DNA from: Cyclobacteriaceae bacterium
Lineage (GTDB): Bacteria > Bacteroidota > Bacteroidia > Cytophagales > Cyclobacteriaceae
Length of the DNA stretch: 32,107 nt
Reading direction: 5' to 3'
NCBI GenBank assembly: GCA_020436125.1
Contig: JAGQYK010000035.1
Span: 1-32,107, forward strand
In this document: piece by piece, positions 16,453-25,705 of the stretch
Position numbering within the stretch: position 1 is the first letter of the stretch
Layout of the letters: each line of letters opens with the position of its first letter
The notes under the pieces: generated by a model
Told to the model about the DNA's origin: nothing
Seen by the model: only the letters and a program-made list of their open reading frames with translations
The model's database searches: none
Position numbers and translations under genes: made by a program

Positions 16453-17481
16453 CTATTTAAAAATTTTGTTCGTGTTGACACCTAAAGAAAGTTGATAGGC
16501 GCCTCCAGTTACGTATCCAGTCCTACTAAAAGCTAAACTCATTTGTTTTAATCTGGCTATTGCACCCAATGAAACGCCAGATCCACCTCCAGCGGTCTCC
16601 AGTTTCAATTCCTTATGCTTTAAAAAATTGTACCCAAAAAGAATATTCACATTCCTATGAATCAAGAGCTCGCCACCAAAGGTAAGATGGCTAATTACCT
16701 TATCCAATGTATTCATTTCTTCACCCAAAGTATCTCCTTCATATGGAACTTTGTAATCCGTCAAACGGTAGGCAGTTACTGAAAATCGCAAGGGCATATG
16801 CTCAGGTTTATATGTAATTCCCATTTGTACGTCAAATGGTAATTTGGATTTACTCGTGGGGCTGTATTCACTCAAAACAATGCCTGCGTTTTTGATTACT
16901 AACCCAATGCGTAAATCCTTTGTAGGATGAACAAATACTCCACCTAAATCAATAAGTAATGCATTGGCTCTATATCCTGCCAAAGTCGAGAAGACTCCCT
17001 TTACATTAACTCCGAAACGGAAAAGATTTACCTGATGCGATTTACCAATGACAAGAGTTGTTTCTCCAGAGTTAAATGAACCTGTGGGTGTGCCAATGAT
17101 ATCGTACCCTTCAATACTTCCTAAATTCAAATGATTAACAGCAAAACTCAGCGGGCCAACACTCTTAAACCCATGTTGATACGAAAAACTGGATAAACCA
17201 GTGCCAGCGAAATAGAATAGATGATTGGCAGAGGCCCAACCATTCAATGTATCTGATGCAAGCGCAGGGTTATATTGAAAAAAGTCGATACTGTAATCTG
17301 CTTTCGAAACGTTTACACTTCCCAACCCAGACAATACCGCATTGGAGGGCATCTCCAAAGAAGTAAAAGATTTTGAATTGGATTGAGCCTCAACTTCCAG
17401 CATCAATAACACACATGCCATTATGGACAATGCATGCTTTACATTCCGTTTATTATAAAAAAAAATGCAGTCCAACTTCAT
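16453..17481 (-). CDS. porQ: Type IX secretion system protein PorQ
   Basis: Outer-membrane beta-barrel protein related to PorV/FadL-like proteins. In the type IX system PorQ works with PorU, PorV and PorZ at the cell surface, where secreted cargo is processed and attached (family knowledge). Seen: signal sequence ending LEVEAQ; SFTSLEMPSNAVLSGLG close to the PorQ start motif (FLxLPxSARxxALGG); YNPAL; GSFNSGE; and the distinctive LPFDVQMGITYKPEHMPLRF, which matches the PorQ LPWDIQLG...HAPFR segment. The open frame extends upstream into lon to 17550, but the ATG at 17481 leaves a normal signal peptide and sits 34 bp after the lon stop. Length 342 aa fits the family. It lies between lon and hslU in one transcription unit. 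Confidence 0.82.
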   Translation of the reverse strand: MKLDCIFFYNKRNVKHALSIMACVLLMLEVEAQSNSKSFTSLEMPSNAVLSGLGSVNVSKADYSIDFFQYNPALASDTLNGWASANHLFYFAGTGLSSFSYQHGFKSVGPLSFAVNHLNLGSIEGYDIIGTPTGSFNSGETTLVIGKSHQVNLFRFGVNVKGVFSTLAGYRANALLIDLGGVFVHPTKDLRIGLVIKNAGIVLSEYSPTSKSKLPFDVQMGITYKPEHMPLRFSVTAYRLTDYKVPYEGDTLGEEMNTLDKVISHLTFGGELLIHRNVNILFGYNFLKHKELKLETAGGGSGVSLGAIARLKQMSLAFSRTGYVTGGAYQLSLGVNTNKIFK

Positions 17482-17515
17482 CCACAGGCAAGTTAATAAA
17501 GTATGGACATTGATC

Positions 17516-19975
17516 TTAGTTCGTTTTACTTTCAGTAAACTGAAATTCAAGCGGCTTGGCTACCTTTTCTTTAAGTAAAGCAATCTTTAACACTTCGTCT
17601 ACTCCATCTACAAAGTGGAATTTCAACCCACGGATATAGTTCTTTTCTATTTCGTCTATATCGCGTTTATTCTTCTTACTTAAGATAATTTCTTTGATAC
17701 CGCTTCTTTTGGCTGCGAGAATCTTCTCTTTTATACCACCTACAGGCAACACCTTTCCGCGTAAAGTAATTTCACCAGTCATAGCCAGCTTGTCCTTCAC
17801 CTTACGTTGAGTAAAACTCGATGCCAATGATGTCAACATGGTAATACCTGCGGAAGGACCATCCTTCGGTATTGCCCCAGCTGGAACATGAACGTGTAAA
17901 TCATACTGTTGAAAAGCACGATGATCGATTTTCAAGTCGGCTGCTCTTGATTTCAAATAAGACAATGCCGCTACTGCCGATTCCTTCATCACGTCACCCA
18001 ATTGTCCGGAAAGGGTAAGCACTCCTTTGCCACGACTCAAACTGGACTCCACAAACAAGATATCACCACCTACTTGCGTCCAGGCCAGGCCAGTAACTAC
18101 CCCCGCAGTTTCATTGTCCTGATATAGCTCTTCATCAAAAATTTCAGCACCAAGTACTTTTACAACAAATGAAGATGAAACCACTTTAGGCACCTCCTCT
18201 TCCATGGCAACAGATTTGGCCAAATTGCGAACTACCGTGCCAATTTTTCTTTCCAAATTCCTTACTCCTGATTCACGGGTATATGCCTCAATTATCTTTC
18301 TAATGGCCTCACTCTCAAATTTTATCTTTTTGGATTTAAGACCATGCTCATCCAATTGCTTCGGGACTAAATGTTTTTTAGCGATTTGCTCTTTCTCCTC
18401 CACGGTATAACCGGTCAGATCAATCACTTCCATACGATCGCGCAAAGCAGGATGTATGGTATCCAAAGAATTGGCCGTAGCTATGAATAATACTTTTGAT
18501 AAATCGTATTCTATCTCCAGATAGTTATCCGCAAACGAATTATTCTGTTCGGGATCAAGCACCTCGAGTAGTGCAGAAGAAGGATCTCCTCTAAAGTCAG
18601 ATCGCACTTTATCAATCTCATCCAATATAAAAACCGGATTGGATGACTTTGCTTTTTTTATGTTCTGTATAATCTTTCCGGGCATGGCCCCTACATAGGT
18701 CTTCCTATGGCCTCGTATTTCAGCTTCATCATGAACACCCCCTAAGGACATGCGCACATAATTCCTTTGCAAAGATTTTGCAATAGATTTACCCAAGGAT
18801 GTTTTACCTACTCCTGGAGGTCCATGTAAACACAGAATGGGACCTTTCATATCTTGTTTAAGTTTCAATACAGCAAGATATTCCAGTATTCGGTTTTTAA
18901 CTTTAGTAAGCCCGTAATGGTCTTTATCCAAAATTCTTTTGGCTCGCTTTAAATCAAAATCATCTTCAGTAAAATCAGCCCACGGAAGATCCAGCATGAA
19001 TTCGATATAATTCATTGCTACCGGAAACTCCGCAGCCTGAGGGTTGATGCGTTGAAGCTTATCAAGCTCTTTATTAAAGTGTTCCTCTACTTCCTTCGAC
19101 CACTTCTTTTCCTTTCCTCGCGCTCTTAATTTCTCTACCTCCTTATCAGGACCATCAAATCCCAACTCATCCTGAAGTACTCGTATTTGCTGGCGTAGAA
19201 AATAGTCGCGTTGTTGCTGATCAATGTCAGTATGTACCTTCTTTTGAATTTCATACTTAATCTCAAGCATCTGAATTTCCTTCAGCATGTACTTGAGTAA
19301 CAATGTACCCCTATCCAGAATATTGTTGGTCTCCAGTATCTTTTGCTTATCACTTACCTCCACATTTAGATTGGAAGATAAAAAGTGAATTAAAAATGAA
19401 GTACTGTGAATGTTATCCAAAGCCACCTGGGCTTCTTGTGGAATTTCAGGGTTCAACTTTAAAATTTTAGAAGCTGCATCCTGTAGCGATTGCACCAACG
19501 CTTTTAATTCATGACCTTTTTTTTCAGGCTTAGGATCAGAAAGCAATTCTACACGAGCTGTAAGGTAAGGATCTTCATTAAGGAACTGTTTAACAGAGAA
19601 TCTGTTTTTCCCTTGAATTATAATCGTGGTGTTCCCATCTGGCAACACTAACATTTTTATGATTCTTGCAATGGTTCCATACTGATAAAGATCCTCGGCT
19701 GTTGGCTCTTCCGCATTCTTGGTTTTTTGAGCGATTACTCCCACAATCCTGTTACCTTGATAGGCCTTCTTAATCAATCGAATTGACTTTTGTCTTGTAA
19801 CAGTAATAGGAATAACTACCCCTGGAAAAAGTACCGTATTTTTTATAGGAAGAATAGAAAGCTCCTCTGGCAAATCTTCAGGCTTAAGATCAGATTCCTG
19901 CTCAGGATTGATCATTTGTATCAGGTCTTCGGAGTCGTCTTGCACCATGGGTGCTATTTCAAGTGTTTTAAACAT
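17516..19975 (-). CDS. lon: Lon protease (endopeptidase La)
   Basis: Cytoplasmic ATP-dependent AAA+ protease (819 aa) degrading misfolded and regulatory proteins. Seen: N-terminal substrate-binding LON domain (~35-240, LSILPIKNTVLFPGVVIPI), a helical region with RDYFLRQQIRVLQDELG, Walker A GPPGVGKT at 385-392, pore segment GAMPGK, Walker B VFILDEIDK, and the Ser-Lys protease dyad S708 (PKDGPSAGIT) and K751 (GGIKEKILAAKR). The frame runs six codons upstream to TTG at 19993; the ATG at 19975 (MFKTLEIAP) is preferred. Eleven bases before this ATG is a perfect 15-bp palindrome that could be an operator. lon heads the lon-porQ-hslU-DUF4421 group and is divergent from the PorE-like gene. Confidence 0.97.
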   Translation of the reverse strand: MFKTLEIAPMVQDDSEDLIQMINPEQESDLKPEDLPEELSILPIKNTVLFPGVVIPITVTRQKSIRLIKKAYQGNRIVGVIAQKTKNAEEPTAEDLYQYGTIARIIKMLVLPDGNTTIIIQGKNRFSVKQFLNEDPYLTARVELLSDPKPEKKGHELKALVQSLQDAASKILKLNPEIPQEAQVALDNIHSTSFLIHFLSSNLNVEVSDKQKILETNNILDRGTLLLKYMLKEIQMLEIKYEIQKKVHTDIDQQQRDYFLRQQIRVLQDELGFDGPDKEVEKLRARGKEKKWSKEVEEHFNKELDKLQRINPQAAEFPVAMNYIEFMLDLPWADFTEDDFDLKRAKRILDKDHYGLTKVKNRILEYLAVLKLKQDMKGPILCLHGPPGVGKTSLGKSIAKSLQRNYVRMSLGGVHDEAEIRGHRKTYVGAMPGKIIQNIKKAKSSNPVFILDEIDKVRSDFRGDPSSALLEVLDPEQNNSFADNYLEIEYDLSKVLFIATANSLDTIHPALRDRMEVIDLTGYTVEEKEQIAKKHLVPKQLDEHGLKSKKIKFESEAIRKIIEAYTRESGVRNLERKIGTVVRNLAKSVAMEEEVPKVVSSSFVVKVLGAEIFDEELYQDNETAGVVTGLAWTQVGGDILFVESSLSRGKGVLTLSGQLGDVMKESAVAALSYLKSRAADLKIDHRAFQQYDLHVHVPAGAIPKDGPSAGITMLTSLASSFTQRKVKDKLAMTGEITLRGKVLPVGGIKEKILAAKRSGIKEIILSKKNKRDIDEIEKNYIRGLKFHFVDGVDEVLKIALLKEKVAKPLEFQFTESKTN

Positions 19976-19986
19976 ATGTATACAAC

Positions 19987-20001
19987 GTGTCAATTTGACA
20001 C
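19987..20001. promoter_or_regulatory. Palindromic operator candidate before lon
   Basis: GTGTCAATTTGACAC is a perfect inverted repeat with 7-bp arms and a single central base. It lies 11 bp upstream of the lon ATG in the divergent lon/PorE-like intergenic region. It is not the CIRCE (HrcA) element. The position suggests repressor binding over the lon promoter or leader, but the factor is unknown. Confidence 0.35.
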
Positions 20002-20013
20002 ATTAATGACTGG

Positions 20014-20052
20014 TAGTCAATAAATTTTATTTGAAGCATTGTATAGTCAATA
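20014..20052 (+). repeat. Direct repeat TAGTCAATA, two copies 30 bp apart
   Basis: TAGTCAATA occurs at 20014-20022 and 20044-20052. Both contain the GTCAAT half-site that also begins the core of the palindrome at 19987-20001, giving three GTCAAT copies spaced 27 and 30 bp. They may be half-sites for a regulator of the divergent genes. Confidence 0.3.
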
Positions 20053-20077
20053 CCAATGCCAAAAGCACAAGAAATGA

Positions 20078-20099
20078 CCTAAATTTGTTTAAACTTAGG
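20078..20099 (+). promoter_or_regulatory. Bacteroidota-type -7 element (TAAATTTG) within an inverted repeat
   Basis: TAAATTTG at 20080-20087 matches the Bacteroidota housekeeping -7 consensus TANNTTTG, on the strand and at the distance (46 bp from the start codon) expected for the PorE-like gene. No clear -33 TTTG is seen. The element sits in an imperfect inverted repeat (CCTAAATTTG-TT-TAAACTTAGG, 8 of 10 pairs) that could serve as an operator. Confidence 0.45.
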
Positions 20100-20132
20100 T
20101 TTTGAGACCAAAGTAAAGCGAAGAACAGTAGC

Positions 20133-22106
20133 GTGAAAAAGCCCTTATTAACTGCCCTATCCGTAATTCTATTGTTTTTTTATTTTGAGGGTAATGCTCA
20201 AAAAAGGCCCAAAAAACTAAAAAATGCAGGTGTAGTGACCCTTGATGACTCCCTCACCACATACAGCCAGTCTGACATATTCGACTTCCCTAATGTCAAT
20301 TCAGAACGTTTTTATACCAATAGTAAGGCCCTCCAGGAAATACAACGTTATGACAATGCTGGAGTTGATGATAAACTTTATGAAGCTCTAAAAAATTACG
20401 TTAGAAATTTCGGGGTTGAGAATTTCGGTAAAAATGTTCCGATGCTTTGGAAGTTGGCCCAACTATCAGAGACGCATGGGCCTCCCGGTGAAGCTATTCT
20501 CATCTACAAGCTCATCCTCAAGCACCATCAACAAGGGATTAACATTGAAAAGTTATTTCATGTCTATGACTCCATTGAAACCGATAAAAAGGAATTTTAT
20601 GTTCCGCTGGACTATTACTATGACTTGGTAGACTTGCGCAAAGAGATCGATACACTCAGACCTCCAAAGTCAGTGTTGATTAATATGGGAGATGACATTA
20701 ATTCATTAAAAGAAGACTATGGCCCTACCATCGGTAATGTTGATGACATTTTATTGTTTACTTCTAAACGTAACCTCAAATATGTGGCCGGTGAACGAGT
20801 AGTCAATGAAGACCTCTTCTTTAGCTTAACAATGCCCGGAGGATATTGGGGGAAAGCACAAGAATTCACCACCATCAACACGAGTTATAACGAAGGTTCT
20901 GCTTGTCTTAGTCAGGATGGTAAACAGTTATTTTTCTCAAGGTGCAACTCACCTGGGTCATTGGGTAATTGCGATCTCTATGTAAGCACTCTTGGAGCCG
21001 ATAGTGTTTGGTCTGCAAGTAAGAACCTCGGGGCAACCATCAACAGCACAGGTTGGGATTCACACCCTAGCCTCACTCACTCTGGTGATACACTTTACTT
21101 TGCCTCTAATCGTGCAGGAGGATTTGGTCTCTCAGACATTTATTACAGCGTGAAAGACGAAAAGGGTGATTGGCAAAAAGCCAAAAACGCTGGCCCCATC
21201 ATCAATACACGCAACAGTGAAGTAAGTCCTTTCTTTCATCGCAAGTTCAATGTGCTCTACTTCAGTTCTAATGGGCATCCGTTGAATTTTGGCGAATTTG
21301 ATATCTATAAATCTTATTTCAGAAACGGTAGCTGGGTAGAACCTAGAAACATTGGCCCACTTGTCAATGGCGGAGGTAGTGAATACTATTTTACGATCGA
21401 CTCAGAATCAAAGTCACTTTACTACGCAAGATCTGTTGAAGAAGATATTAACAATCTTGACCTCTATTCATTTCCCGTTCCGATGGGCGCTCAACCCGAA
21501 GCCAACGTGGCTTTAAAGGGATCATTAAAAAGTAGTCAAACAGGTGAACCCCTTAAAGGAATAGTCTCTATAATCGATTTAGATGAGGGCGTAGAAGTTG
21601 CTCCAAAATATTTGAGAGATGATGGCACGTTCAACTTTGAGCTTATCAATAAAAGAAATTATTTATTAATCATTCAAGGAGATGATTTTTTCAGAATCGA
21701 AGAACTTTTCTTTCTAGATGGTGAAATGCGAATAGATCGTGAAGCAGATCCTATCGAAAGCAAAATAGCTTTTGAATCGCTCGAGTTTGAAAATGGAAAA
21801 GCAGACATCCTTGAATCGATGCACAAAGACCTTGATAAGGTGGCTAATTTTTTAATTGATCATCCTAACCTAGGGTTACGCATATCTGGTCACACCGACT
21901 CTGCCGGGAAAGAGGAATCCAACCTTAAGCTATCTCAAGATCGTGCTGATGCCATCAGGCGTTACCTACTTGACGCGTTCAACATCAAAGACTCCCGGGT
22001 AGAAGCAATTGGATATGGAAGTTCAAAACCCATTGTTCAGGAGCTGACCAATAAGGACAGGCAACTCAACAGAAGGGTTGAATTTGAAATTTTTAAAAGT
22101 GATTGA
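20133..22106 (+). CDS. PorE-like OmpA family protein (TPR, PD40 propeller, regulatory domain, OmpA_C)
   Basis: A 657-residue envelope protein starting with GTG (20133). Signal peptide 1-22 ends GNA. A TPR-like helical region covers ~60-150. A six-bladed PD40 propeller covers ~185-450 (LSQDGKQLFFSR, LTHSGDTLYFASNRAGGFG, YFSSNGHPLNFGEFDIY). A carboxypeptidase-regulatory-like beta-sandwich lies at ~460-540. The OmpA peptidoglycan-binding domain is at ~545-657, with SGHTDSAG (D589), R604 in LSQDRADAIRRYL and NRRVEFEI. This order of domains and the length match PorE of the type IX secretion system, which anchors the machine to peptidoglycan. Bacteroidota carry several paralogues, so the exact orthology is open. 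It is divergent from lon and its stop codon abuts that of rseP. Confidence 0.85.
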   Translation: MKKPLLTALSVILLFFYFEGNAQKRPKKLKNAGVVTLDDSLTTYSQSDIFDFPNVNSERFYTNSKALQEIQRYDNAGVDDKLYEALKNYVRNFGVENFGKNVPMLWKLAQLSETHGPPGEAILIYKLILKHHQQGINIEKLFHVYDSIETDKKEFYVPLDYYYDLVDLRKEIDTLRPPKSVLINMGDDINSLKEDYGPTIGNVDDILLFTSKRNLKYVAGERVVNEDLFFSLTMPGGYWGKAQEFTTINTSYNEGSACLSQDGKQLFFSRCNSPGSLGNCDLYVSTLGADSVWSASKNLGATINSTGWDSHPSLTHSGDTLYFASNRAGGFGLSDIYYSVKDEKGDWQKAKNAGPIINTRNSEVSPFFHRKFNVLYFSSNGHPLNFGEFDIYKSYFRNGSWVEPRNIGPLVNGGGSEYYFTIDSESKSLYYARSVEEDINNLDLYSFPVPMGAQPEANVALKGSLKSSQTGEPLKGIVSIIDLDEGVEVAPKYLRDDGTFNFELINKRNYLLIIQGDDFFRIEELFFLDGEMRIDREADPIESKIAFESLEFENGKADILESMHKDLDKVANFLIDHPNLGLRISGHTDSAGKEESNLKLSQDRADAIRRYLLDAFNIKDSRVEAIGYGSSKPIVQELTNKDRQLNRRVEFEIFKSD

Positions 22107-23510
22107 TTAGCCGCCAGTAATTAGCTTGGCGATGTCGTTATAAAACACGAACACCATCAATATAAGCAACATGGCCATTCCTACTTTCAATGCAGCTTCG
22201 AAAAACTTCTCGGAAGGCTCACGCCCACTGATCATTTCATAAAGAAGAAACACTACGTAGCCGCCATCCAAGGCTGGAATTGGTAGTAAGTTCATGAAAG
22301 CCAATACCATTGAAAGCAATCCGGTCATTCTCCAAAAGCGCTCCCAGTCCCATTCAGTACCAAAAGCCTGCGCCATGCCAATAGGGCCTGACAACGATTT
22401 TTGAAATGAAATATCTCCAGAGAATATTTTTTTGAATGCTTTTAGCTGCAAAAAGATAACACCAAAAGCACGCTCAGTTCCCAATCCTATAGATTCACCA
22501 AAACCATAATTAACATAAGCCAATTGGTCTTTATCTAAACCTTGTGGGAGGAATCCTATCACATCATAGCCCTTAAAGCTCTCAGCAAACGTTAGTACCT
22601 CTGCGCCACGCTGAACCTTGAAAGAGATAGAGTCACGTGCACCAGCCTTTACAATATCAATTACTTCATCCTGATAAGCAACGGGTTGACCATCCACCTC
22701 AAGGAATTTGTCACCAGGCTTCAAGCCTACTTTGCTACTAATACTTTCTTTCTCCGCTACTGTACCATCCTCAGCTTTGTAAGGTGCAACTTTGGAAATC
22801 CTTCCTACGACAGCAGGAATACGAGGAGCCACAAAACTTGCAGCTGCTTCCTTGCGATTAAAGTTTTCTATAAAATCGGAAGGGATAGCAATGTTTACTT
22901 CCTGCCCATCCCTTAAAACAGTATAGTAAGAGTCTTGTGACAGCAACACATCAGGTTTAATGATCTCTTGAAAATCATCAAAATCCTTACCGTTGATTTT
23001 TACAATTTTATCACCGGTTTTAAACCCTATTTCTTCACCCAATGTAAGGGCATCTATCCCGCCATTGTTATTAATCAAATCTTTTGGAATGTAAGTGTCT
23101 CCAAGAAAGTAAGTAAGTCCTACAAAAATCAACACCCCTGTAATCACATTAACTATAATTCCACCAAGCATTACAATTAGTCTTTGCCACGCTGGTTTAG
23201 CACGAAACTCCCACGGTTCGGGTGGCAATTTCATTTGCTCCTTATCCATGCTCTCGTCCACCATTCCGGCAATCTTCACATATCCACCCAGTGGAAACCA
23301 ACCAATACCAAATTCTGTGTCCCCTATCTTTTTCTTGAAAAGAGAAAAGTTGAGCACATTGGCCATTGGGAAAAGAAAATCGAAGAAAAGGTAAAACTTC
23401 TCCACCTTGATGTTGAACATCCTGGCGGTAATGAAGTGTCCCCATTCATGTACTGCTATTAAAATTGAAAGGCTCAGCAGAAGCTGGGCCGTCATAATCA
23501 TTCCTTCCAT
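22107..23510 (-). CDS. rseP: Site-2 intramembrane metalloprotease RseP
   Basis: Zinc metalloprotease (467 aa, M50B) that cuts transmembrane segments, classically of anti-sigma factors, after a first periplasmic cut. Seen: HEWGH with H21, E22 and H25 in the first membrane segment; the membrane segment MLGGIIVNVITG at ~114-125; two periplasmic PDZ domains at about 150-215 and 255-320 (VGLKPGDKFLEVDG); and the third zinc ligand D415 in NLLPIPALDGG, followed by a final C-terminal membrane segment. It is the last gene of the GH3-GT2-dxr-rseP unit, 24 bp after dxr, as the dxr-rseP order is in many bacteria. Its substrate here is not known; no anti-sigma factor lies nearby. Confidence 0.95.
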   Translation of the reverse strand: MEGMIMTAQLLLSLSILIAVHEWGHFITARMFNIKVEKFYLFFDFLFPMANVLNFSLFKKKIGDTEFGIGWFPLGGYVKIAGMVDESMDKEQMKLPPEPWEFRAKPAWQRLIVMLGGIIVNVITGVLIFVGLTYFLGDTYIPKDLINNNGGIDALTLGEEIGFKTGDKIVKINGKDFDDFQEIIKPDVLLSQDSYYTVLRDGQEVNIAIPSDFIENFNRKEAAASFVAPRIPAVVGRISKVAPYKAEDGTVAEKESISSKVGLKPGDKFLEVDGQPVAYQDEVIDIVKAGARDSISFKVQRGAEVLTFAESFKGYDVIGFLPQGLDKDQLAYVNYGFGESIGLGTERAFGVIFLQLKAFKKIFSGDISFQKSLSGPIGMAQAFGTEWDWERFWRMTGLLSMVLAFMNLLPIPALDGGYVVFLLYEMISGREPSEKFFEAALKVGMAMLLILMVFVFYNDIAKLITGG

Positions 23511-23534
23511 GCTTGTTATTTCTTTTCTCTAAAT

Positions 23535-24695
23535 CTACTTTTTAATACACTCAGTGGCTTTTATCCTTGTTTCTTGATCTGTAGCCACATAGTCTTCATA
23601 GGTCGGATGTGCCACAAAGCTTATTTTTCCCATGCATTCCTCCACCATCTTCGACATATCAAGAAAACCAATATTATCCTTTAAAAATTCAGCCACTGCT
23701 ACTTCATTGGCAGCATTCAGCACACAAGGCATGTTTCCACCCCTGTTTAATGCCTCAAAGGCCAGCGCAAGATTACGAAAAGTTTCCGTATCGGGCTGCT
23801 CAAAAGTAAGTGCTGGGTACTTTGTGAAGTCAAAACGCTCAAAATCGGTCTTCAATCTTTCGGGATAGGTCATAGCAAATTGTATGGGTAAACGCATATC
23901 TGGCAGTCCAAGTTGCGCTTTTATAGACCCGTCTTGAAACTGTACCAACGAATGCACTATTGATTGAGGGTGTACCACTACCTCCACTTCTGCTGGCTTT
24001 AATCCAAACAACCATTTTGCTTCGATTACCTCCAAACCCTTGTTCATTAGCGTAGCGGAATCAATGGTTACTTTGGCGCCCATCGTCCAGTTGGGGTGTT
24101 TGAGTGCTTGGGCCTTGGTCACAGTTTCCAAATCTGATCTTTTCATCCCTCTGAAAGGACCTCCGGAAGCCGTAAGAATGATTTTCTCAATTTTGTTTTC
24201 AAACTCTCCCACTATGCATTGAAAAATAGCTGAGTGCTCTGAGTCAACCGGATAAATATTTACACCTTTTTCTTTGGCCAATGAAGTGATGAGTTCACCC
24301 GCCACCACCAATGTTTCCTTATTGGCCAATGCAATAGGCTTGCCAGCCTCAATGGCTTTTATAGTAGGCCGTAGTCCCGAATATCCTACCAAAGCCGTAA
24401 GTACCAAATCAATGGTATCCATTTGAACTACCGAAGCTAATGCATTCTCTCCAGCGTAAACTTTTATATCCCTTGGATCTAAAGCGTCATGCACTTTGGC
24501 ATAGTATTCTTCATTCACAATGACAACAGCATTGGGCTTAAACCGCAGCGATTGTTCAATGAGCAGGTCAGCATTGTTCTGAGCTGTGAGTACTTCCACT
24601 TCAAAGTAATCCGGATGCGCTCCAATTACTTCAAGCGCCTGCGTACCAATACTTCCTGTTGAGCCTAAAATGGCTATGTGCTTTTTTGATTTCAA
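23535..24695 (-). CDS. dxr: 1-deoxy-D-xylulose-5-phosphate reductoisomerase
   Basis: Cytoplasmic NADPH-dependent enzyme (386 aa) that converts DXP to 2-C-methyl-D-erythritol 4-phosphate, the committed step of the MEP isoprenoid pathway. Seen: NADPH-binding GSTGSIGTQAL at 11-21, metal ligands D151 and E153 in VDSEHSAIFQ, and E222 in the loop ATLMNKGLEVIEAKWLF, plus TASGGPFRG and the NWTMG substrate loop. Length and motifs are fully canonical. Its start overlaps the stop of the glycosyltransferase by 4 bp, so translation is likely coupled. Confidence 0.97.
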   Translation of the reverse strand: MKSKKHIAILGSTGSIGTQALEVIGAHPDYFEVEVLTAQNNADLLIEQSLRFKPNAVVIVNEEYYAKVHDALDPRDIKVYAGENALASVVQMDTIDLVLTALVGYSGLRPTIKAIEAGKPIALANKETLVVAGELITSLAKEKGVNIYPVDSEHSAIFQCIVGEFENKIEKIILTASGGPFRGMKRSDLETVTKAQALKHPNWTMGAKVTIDSATLMNKGLEVIEAKWLFGLKPAEVEVVVHPQSIVHSLVQFQDGSIKAQLGLPDMRLPIQFAMTYPERLKTDFERFDFTKYPALTFEQPDTETFRNLALAFEALNRGGNMPCVLNAANEVAVAEFLKDNIGFLDMSKMVEECMGKISFVAHPTYEDYVATDQETRIKATECIKK

Positions 24696-25705
24696 TTGAG
24701 CGTATTAAAATAAGTTCGATAATGTGGTTTGACCATCTTCAAAATACCATTGCGTCCAATCATTACCAAGATAAAGATTAACAAAAAGAAATTTCTGAAA
24801 TGAAACGGTTTAAGCTTAAATGCCATAATCATATTCTCCCAGGCCTTACTGTCCATTTTCCAATAGAGATAATAGGTTGCCGCCTGTTGGTAAATCAATG
24901 AAGGATTGGTTACGTATGTTTGAGCTAATTTGTCAAGATACTGGTTCACTTTATCAGGATTGTTGCTCATCAGATCATCGACACCTACGGCCCTTCGCTG
25001 CTTCGACAAGCTGCTGATTACGTTATCCAAATTGACGAACCTGATAGTAAAACTCCTTCTAGACAAAGATGTTTCTAGAATTCTATAGAAATAAAGTCTA
25101 TCAGGAAGATTCACCGCTTTGAATTGATCCACAATGCGGGCAGCAAGATCAGAATCAGCCATATTATCTTTGAAATAAGGCCGATAAAGTTCTGAAAATG
25201 CTTCAATCACTTTTATTCTCATCACTGTTGTAGGACCATGAAACTGTGATTGTAGCAAAATTGCATCACGGATAGACTGATAGTTTGTTTGAAGGTTCAT
25301 ATGCCTTATAACATAACCTTTCATATCTATTGCTGAATACGAAGTGCCACACATAGCCAATTCTTTATCTTCATCCAATAGCGCTATCTGTTTTTCAAGA
25401 CGTACTGGGTGAGACACATCATCTGCATCCGTTATGGTAAAAAACTCAGTTTGAATTTTATCCACAACTTCATTGACAACTGCCACCCTTCCCCTATTCT
25501 CGTTATGATAAATTTTAGATATGCGAACGTCATCTATTCCTTCAATTACTTCACGGGTACTATCAGTAGACCCATCATCAATAATCCAAAGCTGAAAATT
25601 GAGAAAAGTTTGATTTAAAATACTTGCTACTGCCTCACCTATATACTCAGCAGCATTGTAGGCAGGCATTATAATAGTTAGCCTGGGTATTAGCTCAGTC
25701 ACCAT
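24692..25705 (-). CDS. Family 2 glycosyltransferase
   Basis: A 337-residue GT-A type transferase that moves a sugar from a nucleotide-sugar donor to a cell-surface glycan or lipid. Seen: IIMPAYNAAEYIGEAVASIL near the N-terminus, nucleotide-binding D43-D44 in IIDDGSTDST, the DXD-like D93-A94-D95-D96 (ITDADDVSHP), and a membrane-type hydrophobic segment near residues 300-318 (FLLIFILVMIG) that may tether the enzyme. Acceptor and sugar cannot be predicted. The start overlaps the stop of the GH3 gene by one base and its own stop overlaps dxr by 4 bp, so it sits inside one operon. Confidence 0.92.
   Translation of the reverse strand: MVTELIPRLTIIMPAYNAAEYIGEAVASILNQTFLNFQLWIIDDGSTDSTREVIEGIDDVRISKIYHNENRGRVAVVNEVVDKIQTEFFTITDADDVSHPVRLEKQIALLDEDKELAMCGTSYSAIDMKGYVIRHMNLQTNYQSIRDAILLQSQFHGPTTVMRIKVIEAFSELYRPYFKDNMADSDLAARIVDQFKAVNLPDRLYFYRILETSLSRRSFTIRFVNLDNVISSLSKQRRAVGVDDLMSNNPDKVNQYLDKLAQTYVTNPSLIYQQAATYYLYWKMDSKAWENMIMAFKLKPFHFRNFFLLIFILVMIGRNGILKMVKPHYRTYFNTLN

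Noticed and set aside
17482-17550. N-terminal extension of porQ overlapping lon
   Set aside because: The extra residues would precede the signal peptide and overlap the lon end; the ATG at 17481 is the simpler start.
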